A DNA stretch of 64,000 bases from Eutreptiella sp. 'Long Island Sound 2002' (GCA_964036045.1 OZ038397.1:22007232-22071231), one strand, 5' to 3'; positions 1 through 11,869 are shown, numbered from the stretch's first letter. Made by a program: numbers and translations. The notes: a model not told the origin generated them from the letters alone.

Positions 1-83
1 CGGACACTCATGCGGTCAGGGGACAAGGTGGTGGCGTCGGCGGCGGTTTGTCAAGGGCCAGCGGCCCGGGCAAGCGTGGACAA

Positions 84-3000
84 AAAGACACCGAAAAAAA
101 ATAGACACTCAGAAAGTGTATATTATATGGGGCTGGGTCCCCTTTCATTATATGGGGCTGGGTCCCCTTTCAATCTCAGGCGCTGGGTCCCCTCTGATTA
201 TATGGGGCTGGGTCCCCTTTCATTATATGGGGCTGGGTCCCCTTTCATTATATGGGGCTGGGTCCCCTTTCATTATATGGGGCTGGGTCCCCTTTCATTA
301 TATGGGGCGAGGTCCCCTTTCATCATATGGGGCTGGGTCGCCTTTCATTATATGGGGCTGGGTCCCCTTTCATTATATGGGGCTGGGTCCCCTTTCAATC
401 TTAGGGGCTGGGTCCCCTCTCATTTTATGGGGCTCGGTCCCCTTTCATTATATGGGGCTGGGTCCCCTTTCAATCTCAGGGGCTGGGTCCCCTTTCATTA
501 TATGGGGCTGGGTCGCCTTTCAAACTCAGGGGCTGGGTCCCCTTTCATTATATGGGGCTGGGTCCCCTTTCATTATATGGGGCTGGGTCCCCTTTCATTA
601 TATGGGACTGGGTCCCCTTTCATTATATGGGGCTGGGTCCCCTTTCATTATATGTGGCGAGGTCCCCTTTCAATCTCAGGGGCTGGGTCCCCTTTCATTA
701 TTTGGGGCTGGGACAAAAAGACAACGAAAAAAAATAGACACTCAGAAAGTGTATATTATATGGGGCTGGGTCCCCTTTCATAGTATGGGGCTGGGTCCCC
801 TTTCAATCTCAGGCGTTGGGTCCCCTCTGATTATATGGGGCTGGGTCCCCTTTCATTATATGGGGCGGAGTCCCCTTTCAATCTCAGGGGCTGGGTCCCC
901 TTTCATTATATGGGGCTGGGTCCCCTTTCATTATATGGGGCTGGGTCCCCTTTCATCATATGGGGCTGGGTCCCCTTTCATTATATGGGGCTGGGTCCCC
1001 TTTCATTATATGCGGCTGGGTCCCCTTTCAATCTCAGGGGATGGGTCCCCTCTCATTTTATGGGGCTCGGTCCCCTTTCATTATATGGGGCTGGGTCCCC
1101 TTTCAATCTCAGGGGCTGGGTCCCCTTTCATTATATGGGGTTGGGTCGCCTTTCAAACTCAGGGGCTGGGTCCCCTTTCATTATATGGGGCTGGGTCCCC
1201 TTTCATTATATGTGGCGAGGTCCCCTTTCAATCTCAGGGGCTGGGTCCCCTTTCATTATTTGGGGCTGGGACAAAAAGACAACGAAAAAAAATAGACACT
1301 CAGAAAGTGTATATTATATGGGGCTGGGTCCCCTTTCATAGTATGGGGCTGGGTCCCCTTTCAATCTCAGGCGTTGGGTCCCCTCTGATTATATGGGGCT
1401 GGGTCCCCTTTCATTATATGGGGCGGAGTCCCCTTTCAATCTCAGGGGCTGGGTCCCCTTTCATTATATGGGGCTGGGTCCCCTTTCATTATATGGGGCT
1501 AGGTCCCCTTTCATTATATGGGGCTGGGTCCCCTTTCATTATATGGGGCTGGGTCCCCTTTCATTATATGGGGCTGGGTCCCCTTTCAATCTCAGGGGCT
1601 GGGTCCCCTTTCATTATATGGGGCTGGGTCCCCTTTCATTATATGGGGCGAGGTCCCCTTTCAATCTCAGGGGCTGGGACCCCTTTCATTATATGGGGCT
1701 GGGTCCCCTTTCAATCTCAGGGGCTGGGTCCCCTTTCATTATATGGGGCTGGGTCCCCTTTCATTATATGGGGCGGGGTCCCCTTTCAATCTCAGGGGCT
1801 GGGTCCCCTTTCATTATATGGGGCTGGGTCCCCTTTCATTATATGGGGCGGGGTCCCCTTTCAATCTCAGGGGCTGGGTCCCCTTTCCTTATATGGGGCG
1901 GGGTCCCCTTTCAATCTCAGGGGCTGGGTCCCCTTTCATTATATGGGGCTGGGTCCCCTTTCAATCTCAGGGGCTGGGTCCCCTTTCATTATATGGGGCT
2001 GGGTCCCCTTTCATTATATGGGGCTAGGTCCCCTTTCATTATATGGGGCTGGGTCCCCTTTCGTTATATGGGGTTGGGTCCCCTTTCAATCTCAGGGGCT
2101 GGGTCCCCTTTCATTATATGGGGCTGGGTCCCCTTTCATTATATGGGGCTAGGTCCCCTTTCAATCTCAGGGGCTGGGGCCCCCTTTGATTATATGGGGC
2201 TGGGCCCCCCTTCATTATATGGGGCTGGGTCCGCTTTCATTGTATGGGGCTGGGTCCCCCTTCTATTTTGCGGGGCTGGGTCCCCTTTCAATCTCAGGGG
2301 CTAGGTCCCCTTTCATTATATGGGGTTGGGTCGCCTTTCAAACTCAGGGGTTGGGTCCCCTTTCATTATATGGGGCTGGGTCCCCTTTCATTATATGGGG
2401 CTAGGTCCCCTTTCATTATATGGGGCTGGGTCCCCTTTCATTATATGGGGCTGGGTCCCCTTTCATTATATGGGGCTGGGTCCCCTTTCATTATATGTGG
2501 CGAGGTCCCCTTTCAATCTCAGGGGCTGGGACCCCTTTCATTATATGGGGCTGGGTCCCCTTTCAATCTCAGGGGCTGGGTCCCCTTTCATTATATGGGG
2601 CTGGGTCCCCTTTCATTATATGGGGCGGGGTCCCCTTTCAATCTCAGGGGCTGGGTCCCCTTTCATTATATGGGGCTGGGTCCCCTTTCATTATATGGGG
2701 CGGTGTCCCCTTTCAATCTCAGGGGCTGGGTCCCCTTTCCTTATATGGGGCGGGGTCCCCTTTCAATCTCAGGGGCTGGGTCCCCTTTCATTATATGGGG
2801 CTGGGTCCCCTTTCAATCTCAGGGGCTGGGTCCCCTTTCATTATATGGGGCTGGGTCCCCTTTCATTATATGGGGCTAGGTCCCCTTTCATTATATGGGG
2901 CTGGGTCCCCTTTCGTTATATGGGGTTGGGTCCCCTTTCAATCTCAGGGGCTGGGTCCCCTTTCATTATATGGGGCTGGGTCCCCTTTCATTATATGGGG

Positions 3001-6000
3001 CTAGGTCCCCTTTCAATCTCAGGGGCTGGGGCCCCCTTTGATTATATGGGGCTGGGCCCCCCTTCATTATATGGGGCTGGGTCCGCTTTCATTGTATGGG
3101 GCTGGGTCCCCCTTCTATTTTGCGGGGCTGGGTCCCCTTTCAATCTCAGGGGCTAGGTCCCCTTTCATTATATGGGGCTGGGTCCCCTTTCATTATATGG
3201 GGCGGGGTCCCCTTTCAATCTCAGGGGCTGGGTCCCGTTTCATTATATGGGGCTGGGGGCCCTTTCATTATATGGGGCTGGGTCCCCTTTCAATCTCAGG
3301 GGCTGGGTCCCCTTTCCTTATATGGGGCGGGGTCCCCTTTCAATCTCAGGGGCTGGGTCCCCTTTCATTATATGGGGCTGGGTCCCCTTTCAATCTCAGG
3401 GGATGGGTCCCCTTTCATTCCATGGGGTTGGGTCCCCTTTCAATCTCAGGGGCTGGGTCCCCTTTCATTATATGGGGCTGGGTCCCCTTTCATTGTATGG
3501 GGCTGGGTCCCCTTTCATGATATGGGGCTGGGTCCCCCTTCATTATATGGGGCTGGGTCCCCCTTTCATTGTATGGGGCTCGGTCCCCCTTCTATTTTGC
3601 GGGGCTGGGTCCCCCTTCAATCTCAGGGGCTGGGTCCCGTTTCATTATGTGGGGCGAGGTCCCCTTTCATTATATGGGGCGAGGTCCCCTTTCAATCTCA
3701 GGGGCTGGGTCACCTTTGATTATATGGGGCGAGGTCCCCTTTCAATCTCAGGGGCTGGGTCCCCTTTCATTATATGGGGCTGGGTCCCCTTTCATTATAT
3801 GGGGCTGGGTCCCCTTTCATAGTATGGGGCTGGGTCCCCTTTCATTATATGGCGCTGGGTCCCCTTTCATTATATGGGGCGGGGTGCCCTTTCAATCTCA
3901 GGGGCTGGGTCCCCTTTCATTATATGGGGCTGGGTCCCCTTTTATTATATGGGGCTGGGTCCCCTTTCATTATATGGGGCTGGGTCCCCTTTCATTATAT
4001 GGGGCTGGGTCCCCTTTCATTATATGGGGCTGGGTCCCCTTTTATTATGTGGGGCTGGGTCCCCTTTCAATCTCAGGGGCTGGGTCCCCTTTCATTATAT
4101 GGGGTTGGGTCCCCTTTGATTATATGGGAGTGGGTCCCCTTTCAATCTCAGGGGCTGGGTCCCCTTTCATTATATGGGGCTGGGTCCCCTTTCAATCTCA
4201 GGGGCTGGGTCCCCCTTCAATATATGGGGCTGGGTCCCCTTTCATTATATGGGGCTGGGTCCCCTTTCATTATATGGGGCTGGGTCCCCTTTCATTATAT
4301 GGGGCGGGGTCCCCTTTCATTATATGGGGCGACGTCCCCTTTCAATCTCAGGGGCTGGGTCCCCTTTTATTATATGGGGCTGGGTCCCCTTTCATTATAT
4401 GGGGCTGGGTCCCCTTTCAATCTCAGGGGCTGGGTCCCCTTTCATTATATGGGGCGAGGTCCCCTCTCAATCTCAGGGGCTGGGTCCCCTTTAATTATAT
4501 GGGGCTGGTTCCCCTTTCATTATATCGGGCTGGGTCCCCTTTCATTATATGGGGCGAGGTCCCCTCTCAATCTCAGGGGCTGGGTCCCCTTCAATTATAT
4601 GGGGCTGGGTCCCCTTTCATTATATGGGGCTGGGTCCTCTTTCAATCTCAGGGGCTGGGTCCCCTTTCATTATATGGGGCTTGGTCCCCTTTCATTATAT
4701 GGGGCTGGGTCCCCTTTCATTATATGGGGCTGGGTCCCCTTTCATTATATGGGGCTGGGTCCCCTATCAATCTCAGGGACTGGGTCGCCTTTCAATCTCA
4801 GGGGCTGGGTCCCCTGTCACTATATGGGGCTAGGTCCCCTTTCATTATATGGGGCTGGGTCCCCTCTCATTATATGGGGCTGGGTCCTCTTTCAATCTCA
4901 GGCGCTGAGTCCCCTTTCATTATATGGGGCTGGGTCCCCTTTCATTATATGGGGCTGGGTCCCCTTTCAATCTCAGGGGCTGGGTCCCCTTTCATTATAT
5001 GGGGTTGGGTCCCCTTTCATTATATGGGGCTGGGTCCCCTTTCATTATATGGGGCTGGGTCCCCTTTCATTATATGGGGCTGGGTCCCCTTTCATTATAT
5101 GGGGCTGGGTCCCCTTTCAATCTCAGGGGCTGGGTCCCCTTTCATTATATGGGGCTGGGTCCCCTTTCATTATATGGGGCCGGGTCCCCTTTCATTATAT
5201 GGGGCTGGGTCCCCTTTCATTATATGGGGCTGGGTCCCCTTTCAATCTCAGGGGCTGGGTCCCCTTTCATTATATGGGGCTGGGTCCCCTTTCAATCTCA
5301 GGGGCTGGGTCCCCTTTCATTATATGGGGCTAGGTCCCCTTTCATTATATGGGGCTGGGTCCCCTTTCATTATATGGGGCTGGGTCCCCTTTCATTATAT
5401 GGGGCTGGGTCCCCTTTCATTATATGGGGCTGGGTCCCCTTTCATTATATGGGGCTGGGTCCCCTTTCAATCTCAGGGGCTGGGTCCCCTTTCATTATAT
5501 GGCGCTGGGTCCCCATTCAATCTCAGGGGCTGGGCTCCATTTCATTACATGGGGCTGGGTCCCCTTTCATTATATGGGGCTGGGTGCCCTTTCATTATAT
5601 GGGGCGAGGTCCCCTTTCGATCTCAGGGGCCGGGTCCCCTTTCATAATATGGGGCTGGATCCCCTTTCATTATATGGGGCTGGATCCCCTTTCAGTATAT
5701 GGGGCGAGGTCCCCTTTCAATCTCAGGGGCTGGGTCTCCTTTCATTATATGGGGCTGGGTCCCCATTCAATCTCAGGGGCTGGGTCCCCTTTTATTATAT
5801 GGGGCTGGGTCCCCTTTCATTGTATGGGGCGAGGTCCCCTTTCAATCTCAGGGGCTGGGTCCCCTTTCATTATATGGGGCTGAGTCGCCTTTCAATCTCA
5901 GGGGCTGGGTCCCCTTTCATTATATGGGGCTGGGTCCCCCTTCATTGTATGGGGCTGGGTCCCCCTTCTATTTTGCGGGGCTGGGTCCCCTTTCATTATA

Positions 6001-6463
6001 TGGGGCTGGGTCCCCTTTCATTATATGGGGCTGGGTCACCTTTCATTATATGGGGCGAGGTCCCCTTTCATTATATGGGGTTGGGTCCCCTTTCAATCTC
6101 AGGGGCTGGGTCCCCTTTCATTATATGGGGCTGGGTCCCCTTTCAATCTCAGGGGCTGGGTCCCCTTTGATTATTTGGGGCTGGGTCCCCCTTCATTATA
6201 TGGGGCTGGGTCCCCTCTCATTGTATGGGGCTGGGTCCCCCTTCTATTTTGCGGGGCCGGGTCCCCTTTCAATCTCAGGGGCTCGGTCCCCTTTCATTAT
6301 ATGGGGCTGGGTCATTTTTCATTATATGGGGCGAGGTCCCCTTTCATTATATGGGGCGAGGTCCCCTTTCAATCTCAGGGGCTGGGTCCCCTTTGATTAT
6401 ATGGGGCGAGGTCCCCTTTCAATCTCAGAGCTGGGTCCCCTTTCATTATATGGGGCTGGGTCC
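84..6463. repeat. 25-bp minisatellite, about 254 copies
   Basis: The tandem unit is 25 bp with the core GGGGCTGGGTCCCC, spaced by TTTCA plus a 6-base variable box that is mostly TTATAT or ATCTCA. The core can fold as a GGGG/CCCC hairpin. Because 25 is not a multiple of 3 and the unit has no stop on the plus strand, all three plus frames are open for long stretches (for example 116-2152 and 3569-5647); these are read as repeat artefacts, not genes. An A-rich spacer with the word GACAAAAAGACA interrupts the array at about 84, 711 and 1269. Blocks are duplicated at higher order: about 558 bp between the second and third spacers, and 852 bp between 2027-2304 and 2879-3156. The right end lies inside a reverse transcriptase gene. 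Confidence 0.97.
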
Positions 6464-7407
6464 CGTACGTCATCGAGATATTGGATCAGGATGATGGTCC
6501 CAGGGAACTGAAGCACCAAGCTTCTGGAAAGAGTTTCAATAGCAAGGATGGGGCTGAAGGCCCACCCGAAAGGAAGGGAGGGGATGTGATATGACCTGCC
6601 GTTTACTCTAAATCTATTAGAACCACGAAGGTGGGCTGGCAGCTTGCATGCCCAATACATATTGGATATGTCAATTTTTGCGAAATAGATGGGCTGGCCC
6701 AAGTGTTTGCATGCAGTGAACAGGTCCCCCAGCTCTGAGAGCGAGGGCAAGGCAAAGGGCAGGGGCTTCGGGAACAGGGAATTCAATGCCTTGAGATCAG
6801 CAATCAGCGCCCCTTTCGTCGCATTCTTCGGCTTGGCAAATGCCTTGAGGTTCGACAGGCCCCCCTGCAGGTCCCTATTAAGCAGGCCGTCCGCGCACAT
6901 GCGCTCCGCCATGGCAGCCAGCCTTGGGTCCCACGTGCACCCTTGGTCAGGGATCTGGCGCAATGCCCACTCCAGGCCTTTAGGTGCATGCTTCTCCCAA
7001 ATATCGGGAGGTACAGGGACACACCCCGCCTCCCCTAGGCCATTTGCCACCACACCAGGATCCAGGGGGCCATTCGGACGGTCTGTGCCGTCATAGGGGT
7101 CGTAATCCTCTTCGTCTATGTCACACCGCGTCAGAGTCACGAGGATTTCCAGGACAATTGGGAGGGTTTCGTGAATCGTCCCCCCCTCCCAGGACCTGTT
7201 CAGTGTGATCACATCCCAATCCCGCAACAACCCAGCTGTCACCTGGGTTTTCTGGGACCTGAAGCCAACACTCTTGGAGACCTTCTTTATCATTTTCTGG
7301 ATCCTCTTTATCATCGGGCCATGGTGCCTCTCCAGGAGCTGGCAGTAGCATTTGCCCTGGTACCCAGTGGAGGAAACGTCCGTGCCGCATAGGCGCACAC
7401 ACGTCAT
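6463..7407 (-). pseudogene. Reverse transcriptase of a tyrosine-recombinase retrotransposon, 3'-truncated
   Basis: Translated from the ATG at 7407 the frame contains reverse transcriptase motifs: motif A in KIDISNMYWACKLP with its catalytic Asp near 6672, then LPFGWAFSPILA, and the active-site box YLDDV at 6480-6466. Directly after YLDDV-R the frame enters the 25-bp minisatellite, so the rest of the palm, the thumb, RNase H and everything downstream are gone. The true start is unclear. This frame has a stop (TAG) at 7480-7482, while a coding-looking stretch in another frame (7723-7340, including GYDVCAPMRHGRFLHWVPG) suggests a frameshift near 7340. It lies downstream of, and on the same strand as, the recombinase and gag. 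Reverse transcription is a family inference; this copy cannot be active. Confidence 0.85.
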
Positions 7408-7617
7408 AGCCACTCCGTGGTGCCGTGTCTCGTGGTTCAGGTGGGGGCAGCGGATTCTGTACCATCGGTACTTTGTCTGCTAGATACGGTGTTTCACCAC
7501 TGGGCACGTGGGGGCGCTTTTCGAGGGCAAAAAGTCGTTTGTGTGGGCGTTTTCTGCCTGGGCTGTGACTGCCCTCAAGGTAGTCTGGGGGGGGGGGGGG
7601 GATGTCCTGAGGCCCTC

Positions 7618-9189
7618 TCAGGGGGGCTGGGGGTGGGGGCTGGGGGTGGGGGAGGGGGGTGTGTCCATTGCTCTTTCTGCAGGGGGGGGTCCTGGCCGTA
7701 TCTGTGCCTGTGGCGTGAGACATCCATCCCCTGGGGCCACTGAGGAACCGGTGTCTGCAGTGGTGGTTTCCTCCGATGGCTGGGGAGCTGCTTCCCTGGG
7801 GCCGACCAGTGGGGTGGGTTCTGCCTCAACTGTTCCTTTCCCCGCCACCCCGTCGAGCCCCTCGTCTGGGCGCCCCGCATCAGGAGCTGTGGGGCCCACT
7901 GTGGGGGGGGCGATGTCATCTCTGGGGTCATCCGGGACGATGGGGCAGCTCTTACTGCCCTCAGTGGGGGCTGTTGCAGTAGCGGGTTCGGTGGCGCCTG
8001 CCCCGGCTTCGGCCACATCAGGGGGTGGGGGGGGGTTTGTGGTATCCTCGTCCACCTCCATGCCCTTATCGGAGGAGTCTCCGGAAGAGGAGGAGTCCTC
8101 CTCAGATGAGTCGGACTGGTCGGGCTTCGCGCCTCGGTTTTCACCGGCCGTGCCCCAAAGCTTTTGGCGCTTGACGGATTCAGGAGCTGGCTTCGGCGGG
8201 GGTTTCCTAGGCCCTGTTCGCTTCTCCCAGGCTTCCCTGGGCCAGACAGCTTTTGTTCTGATAGATACCCCTCCCATGTCGCGTGAAGGGTATCCTGTGA
8301 AGCTCTCAGGGTAGGGTGGGGAGAGGAAATCAGGCAGGGACCAGTCTGCAGGTGCCTTGGCATAGTGCCTGGCCTGTTTGAGGTCCTTCCACCTTCCCCA
8401 GTCTGCCAGACTGGCCATTGTTCCTCCCAGGATCCTGAATGCGGCTGCAGCCATGCGTGCCCATGGATGCCATGTGATGTGCCCAAGGGGGCAGTGTTGC
8501 ATGCATTCTTTCTGGATGCTGCGCAGTGCATTCCTGCCACCTGGCAGGACTGGGCTTTGGGGGGGGGTGTTGGGGTGCTTAAGGGAGAGTACGTACTTCC
8601 TCCATTGTTCAAGGAAGGGCGAGAGTGGGTACTGCACCCACTCTTTTCCACGTTTTTCATCGAAAAACTCGATCCACCCAGGGGTGGTGACCCCTTCCCA
8701 CGAGACGCTCTCCGAATCCCCGCTACGCATTCTGAAGACAACTGCGCAAGTCGCGAGGAAAAACAGGCGGGGCCACGCCCAGTGGATGCGGGCCCTGCCG
8801 AGGAACTCGAGGTGTTGTGCCGTACCGTAGGGTCTCGGGGGGGCATGGGGTGCTGTGATGCGTGCAATGGCCTCCACCTGCAGCCAGTGGAGCTGGAGGA
8901 CTGAAGGGGGTAAGAGCCTGAGTTTTTCCAGCACTCGGGGCGCGGATACCAGTCCGGTCGCTGCAGATCTACCCTGCTTTCGCCTGGCGATTGCGCAGAT
9001 TCTCTTGTTGAGTGCGACCTCAAGAGTATCTGATGATTCGCTGTTTTTGGCGAACTGACGGAGGGCAGACATGTATGTTTCCCTGGATCCCGATGTAATC
9101 GCCCTTGCTGCCAGTTGCAGTGGGCCGTCAGACCATTCATCGGACGAGGTGGAGAAGTATGTTCGTATGGCGACAGACACATCTGCCAT
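7618..9189 (-). CDS. Tyrosine recombinase of a DIRS/PAT-like retrotransposon
   Basis: This 523-residue frame (from the ATG at 9189; a GTG lies 6 bases upstream) has the features of the tyrosine recombinases that integrate DIRS, Ngaro and PAT retrotransposons. The amino-terminal half is helical and includes SGSRETYMSALRQFA. An arginine box FRMRSGDSESVSWEGV follows at about residues 152-168, then ITWHPWARMAAAAFRILGG at about 238-257, and WGRWKDLKQARHYAKAP ending with the likely nucleophilic Tyr near residue 276. The usual H-x-x-R box appears as H-x-x-x-R, one residue longer than the norm. The last 230 residues are rich in Pro, Ser and acidic residues with no known domain. It sits between gag and RT on the same strand, an order that fits PAT-group elements better than classical DIRS1; that group assignment is inference. 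Confidence 0.8.
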   Translation of the reverse strand: MADVSVAIRTYFSTSSDEWSDGPLQLAARAITSGSRETYMSALRQFAKNSESSDTLEVALNKRICAIARRKQGRSAATGLVSAPRVLEKLRLLPPSVLQLHWLQVEAIARITAPHAPPRPYGTAQHLEFLGRARIHWAWPRLFFLATCAVVFRMRSGDSESVSWEGVTTPGWIEFFDEKRGKEWVQYPLSPFLEQWRKYVLSLKHPNTPPQSPVLPGGRNALRSIQKECMQHCPLGHITWHPWARMAAAAFRILGGTMASLADWGRWKDLKQARHYAKAPADWSLPDFLSPPYPESFTGYPSRDMGGVSIRTKAVWPREAWEKRTGPRKPPPKPAPESVKRQKLWGTAGENRGAKPDQSDSSEEDSSSSGDSSDKGMEVDEDTTNPPPPPDVAEAGAGATEPATATAPTEGSKSCPIVPDDPRDDIAPPTVGPTAPDAGRPDEGLDGVAGKGTVEAEPTPLVGPREAAPQPSEETTTADTGSSVAPGDGCLTPQAQIRPGPPPAERAMDTPPSPTPSPHPQPP

Positions 9190-9228
9190 GTACACGGTGC
9201 CACTGCCTGACCCTCCCCCCGCGTGTCC

Positions 9229-10502
9229 CTATGCCTGGTTTCCGAATTGGAACCCCATTTCTCTGTAAATGGATTGCATGTGTTGTTGGGCCTGCGCGTT
9301 GGGGAATTGGGGGACTCCGTCCGTGGCGGGGGGTGGGTTGATACCCTGAAAGGATTGCTGGGGGTTGGGTTGTGCTGCACTTCCTGTGGCACTTTGGAAC
9401 ATCTGTGGCACTCCCTAGGGGTTCGCATGCGGGCAGTACTGTTCCCAATGATTCCCCCCGCAGACACGACACTGGCCAGGGGGGGGGGGGGGGCAGCCAT
9501 ATCCAATGTGACCCCTTTCGACGAGACTAGGACCTGCTGCTGCCCCATCATTTGAACCCTCGCCCCCCGCCTTTGAGTGGCGAGGGGGCAGTTAGTAGCC
9601 CAGTGGCCAGGCCCCCCGCATTTAAAGCAATTGCCTGGGGGGGTGTGAAGAGTTGTACCCCCTCCCCCCATGGCGCCTCCCGGTTGGTGAGGGACCATCT
9701 GCATCCCCTGGGGTTGGTTTTGGGGATTCGTTGACTTCATGCCCTGCCGCTTCGCTCTCAGTTCCTCGTTGACAGTGTTCCAGATTAGGATGGCCAGCTC
9801 CTCAGTGAACCACTGCTCGTTTTTTTCTTTATAGGAGTTCAGGCCTGTCAGTAAACTTCCCATCCAGGCGTATGGGAGGTGCTCACCAAGCAGTTTGTTC
9901 AGCGCCTCTTCATTGAGCTGGGGCACCAGTATTTTTCGTAGTGCGTCGTTCTCCACACGCGCTGCAGCCAGTCGGGCTACGAGTTCATGGAACGCTGCGA
10001 CTCCAAATTCCCCTTGCCCCGGGTTTGGTGTGGTACTCGCCTCGCGTGCCGCTCCTTCGTGTTCTCCCGGTTCATCGCCAGTGTTCGTGGCGCCCTTCCA
10101 CTCGATGAAAGTGCCGTTGAGGAAGTCGGGCTGGAGGTTCTTTCGCACACGGTACACCGCAAGAGCTGCGATGGCGTCGTCTTTTTCGAGGTGCTGGAGT
10201 CCCGCTCTGGTGCACAGCGCCCCGACAGCTCCATCTGGGACCTCCTGTTCTACCATGTCTTCCTCCAGCTGCACTGCCCACTCCGCTATTTCTTCCTTGT
10301 GCAGTCCCTTCCCCACGAGGGTTGCGTACGGGCCTTCAGTCCACTGTGGCCATTTTCGGAGCGCGATGACTGCTTGTTCACGCTGTGCGTCGTCCGTGAG
10401 CTGTGCTGCCCTCGAATTTGGCCGAGAAGGATGCGCCTGTTGCAATTCACTGTCTGCCTTTCCGTTAGTGTCTAATTCCATCGTGCGACTTGGCTTAGGC
10501 AT
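9229..10502 (-). pseudogene. Gag-like protein with zinc knuckles, frameshifted
   Basis: The start chosen is the ATG at 10502 (protein begins MPKPSRTMELD), because the upstream extension of the frame reads like noncoding DNA. The first 340 residues contain helical, charged sequence and a retroviral-type zinc knuckle, CFKCGGPGHWATNC (CX2CX4HX4C), near residue 292. A run of 15 G at 9479-9493 breaks the frame. In the next frame a second cysteine motif, CRVCGGNHWEQYC (CX2CX3HX4C), follows at 9471-9433, then an in-frame TAG at 9417-9415, then Gln-rich sequence with the same character to a stop at 9229. Gag coats element RNA in this class of retrotransposon. The breaks may be decay or homopolymer miscounts in the assembly; the TAG is not explained by a homopolymer. 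Confidence 0.75.
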
Positions 10503-11115
10503 GCAGCGACCCACGTGGGGTTTGAAAACCAAAAACTCAGTGAGTCTAAGATACAGACGAGGTGCACTGTGAATTAAACTTATGTTTATTGCATAAACAT
10601 GGGTTTGGGGGAGCCCAATGGGAAAATGATGCAAAGTTGGGAACACCCAAGAATATTGTGCTGCTATGAGCCACTTTGGCCAGAACACTAGGTACCCTCA
10701 TGGGCCTCTGGGGGCTGTCCTTAAGGGCTACTCTTAAGGCAAACAATTGGGGTCCTGAACAACAGCCCCAGTTTTGGGAGTGGGGGGGGGGGGCAGAAAC
10801 GGTGTCCTGTGCAGCACAGTTTCCCGAGGCAGGATACCAAACATGTCCTATGTGAGACCACATGACATTCCGTATTACAAAAAAGGGGCAGCATGCTGGT
10901 CGGACTAATTGATAGAGTATTTGTGCAATCAACAGGGTGGGGCTGGGGGGGGGGGGTGTAATTGTGCGGTGCGGGGGGCAAAAATCAACAAACATTGCCA
11001 TTTGCACCCATCTCCCACCCATTTTTCACCATCCCCCCCCCCCCCCGATTTCCCACCAGTTTTCCTTGTTACGGGGGGGGGGGGGGGATTGTGCACCCCT
11101 CTCTGGAGATACTCC
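10503..11115. other. G/C-run-rich DNA 5' of gag, no gene seen
   Basis: The stretch between the gag start and the tandem duplication has several runs of 10 or more G or C (around 10787, 10947, 11033 and 11071). It probably includes the 5' terminal region of the retrotransposon, but no split direct or inverted repeat typical of YR elements could be recognised by eye. Open frames here are short and G/C-run driven. Confidence 0.4.
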
Positions 11116-11289
11116 ATTAAAAAAAAGGCATTTGAATTTTTTCCATCGAAAACGCAAAACATTCCCCACTTTCCCCCATTCCCCCCCCTTTTTTACAGTT
11201 TTTTCCAATTGCTCAAAAGCGTACTTGTAATGCTCCATTTCTGGGCACCTTTGGGCCCTGATGTGCCGTCTCGGGAGTCCCCAGCGGCC

Positions 11290-11665
11290 AGCGCAGAGGA
11301 AGGAAATCAGAATTGTCTACTTGACCCCTCTGGGCAAAGTGACCACATAACCCATGCCGGCACTAGGCTCCCAAGCCTGAGCGCTAGCACGGGGACAACA
11401 TCGGAAGTGGCTACGTAACCCCTCTCAGAGGCCCACGTGTGGGCAAACTGGTGGGGGCTCCCAGCCCCATGCGGGCACAAAATCAGAAGTGGCTGCATAA
11501 CCCCTACCGTCTTGGCAGCCCACATGTGGGGGAAATGGCGACATAAAGCCTGCCATCTTGGGGACTTCTCAAAACAACTACACAATCCCTGCCCTCTTAA
11601 AGGTCCCCTAAGTAAGGACAAAATCAGAAGTGGCTACATAACCCCTGCAGTCTCCAGGGGGGGGG
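11290..11665. repeat. Degenerate satellite related to the 85-bp array
   Basis: Four or five diverged units carry the words AAAATCAGAAGTGGCT and CATAACCCCT, with pieces such as CCCACATGTGGG between them. The same words form the backbone of the 85-bp minisatellite at 35613-40640, so the two are probably one family at different stages of divergence. A matching block is in copy 2 at about 17370-17745. Confidence 0.6.
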
Positions 11666-11869
11666 GGGGGGGCAATGCGGGGAGGAAACAATGTTTTTTA
11701 ATTTTCCACAACTGCGTCAAAAAAAAAATCCACCAAGTTTTTTACCTATTTAAAAAAAATGTTTCTACTGAGTTTGGGTGAAACTGAGTAAAAAAAGCCC
11801 CAAGATACGGTGAAACTTAGTGACAAACAACTGTTTAAAAAGTTTCTGCTTGATTTCACCACAGACTCC

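Larger units (their letters stand above)
6463..10502 (-). mobile_element. Tyrosine-recombinase retrotransposon, broken
   Basis: Gag, tyrosine recombinase and reverse transcriptase lie in that order on the minus strand within about 4 kb, with short gaps and no unrelated gene between them. That combination defines a YR retrotransposon. The 3' end is lost into the 25-bp minisatellite. The 5' end lies somewhere in 10503-11115, where no clear terminal repeat was found. No integrase of the DDE type is visible. Confidence 0.8.

Noticed and set aside
116-5883. Long plus-strand open frames (up to 692 codons) in the 25-bp array as genes
   Set aside because: All three frames are open through the same units and the peptides merely cycle MGLGPLSLYGAGSPF-type words; this follows from a stop-free unit of length 1 modulo 3.
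9415-9480. Programmed frameshift in gag
   Set aside because: The break is in a 15-G run and is followed by an in-frame TAG, so decay or miscounting is simpler.
7508-10572. Plus-strand frames over the retrotransposon
   Set aside because: They lie opposite gag and recombinase and show no domain.
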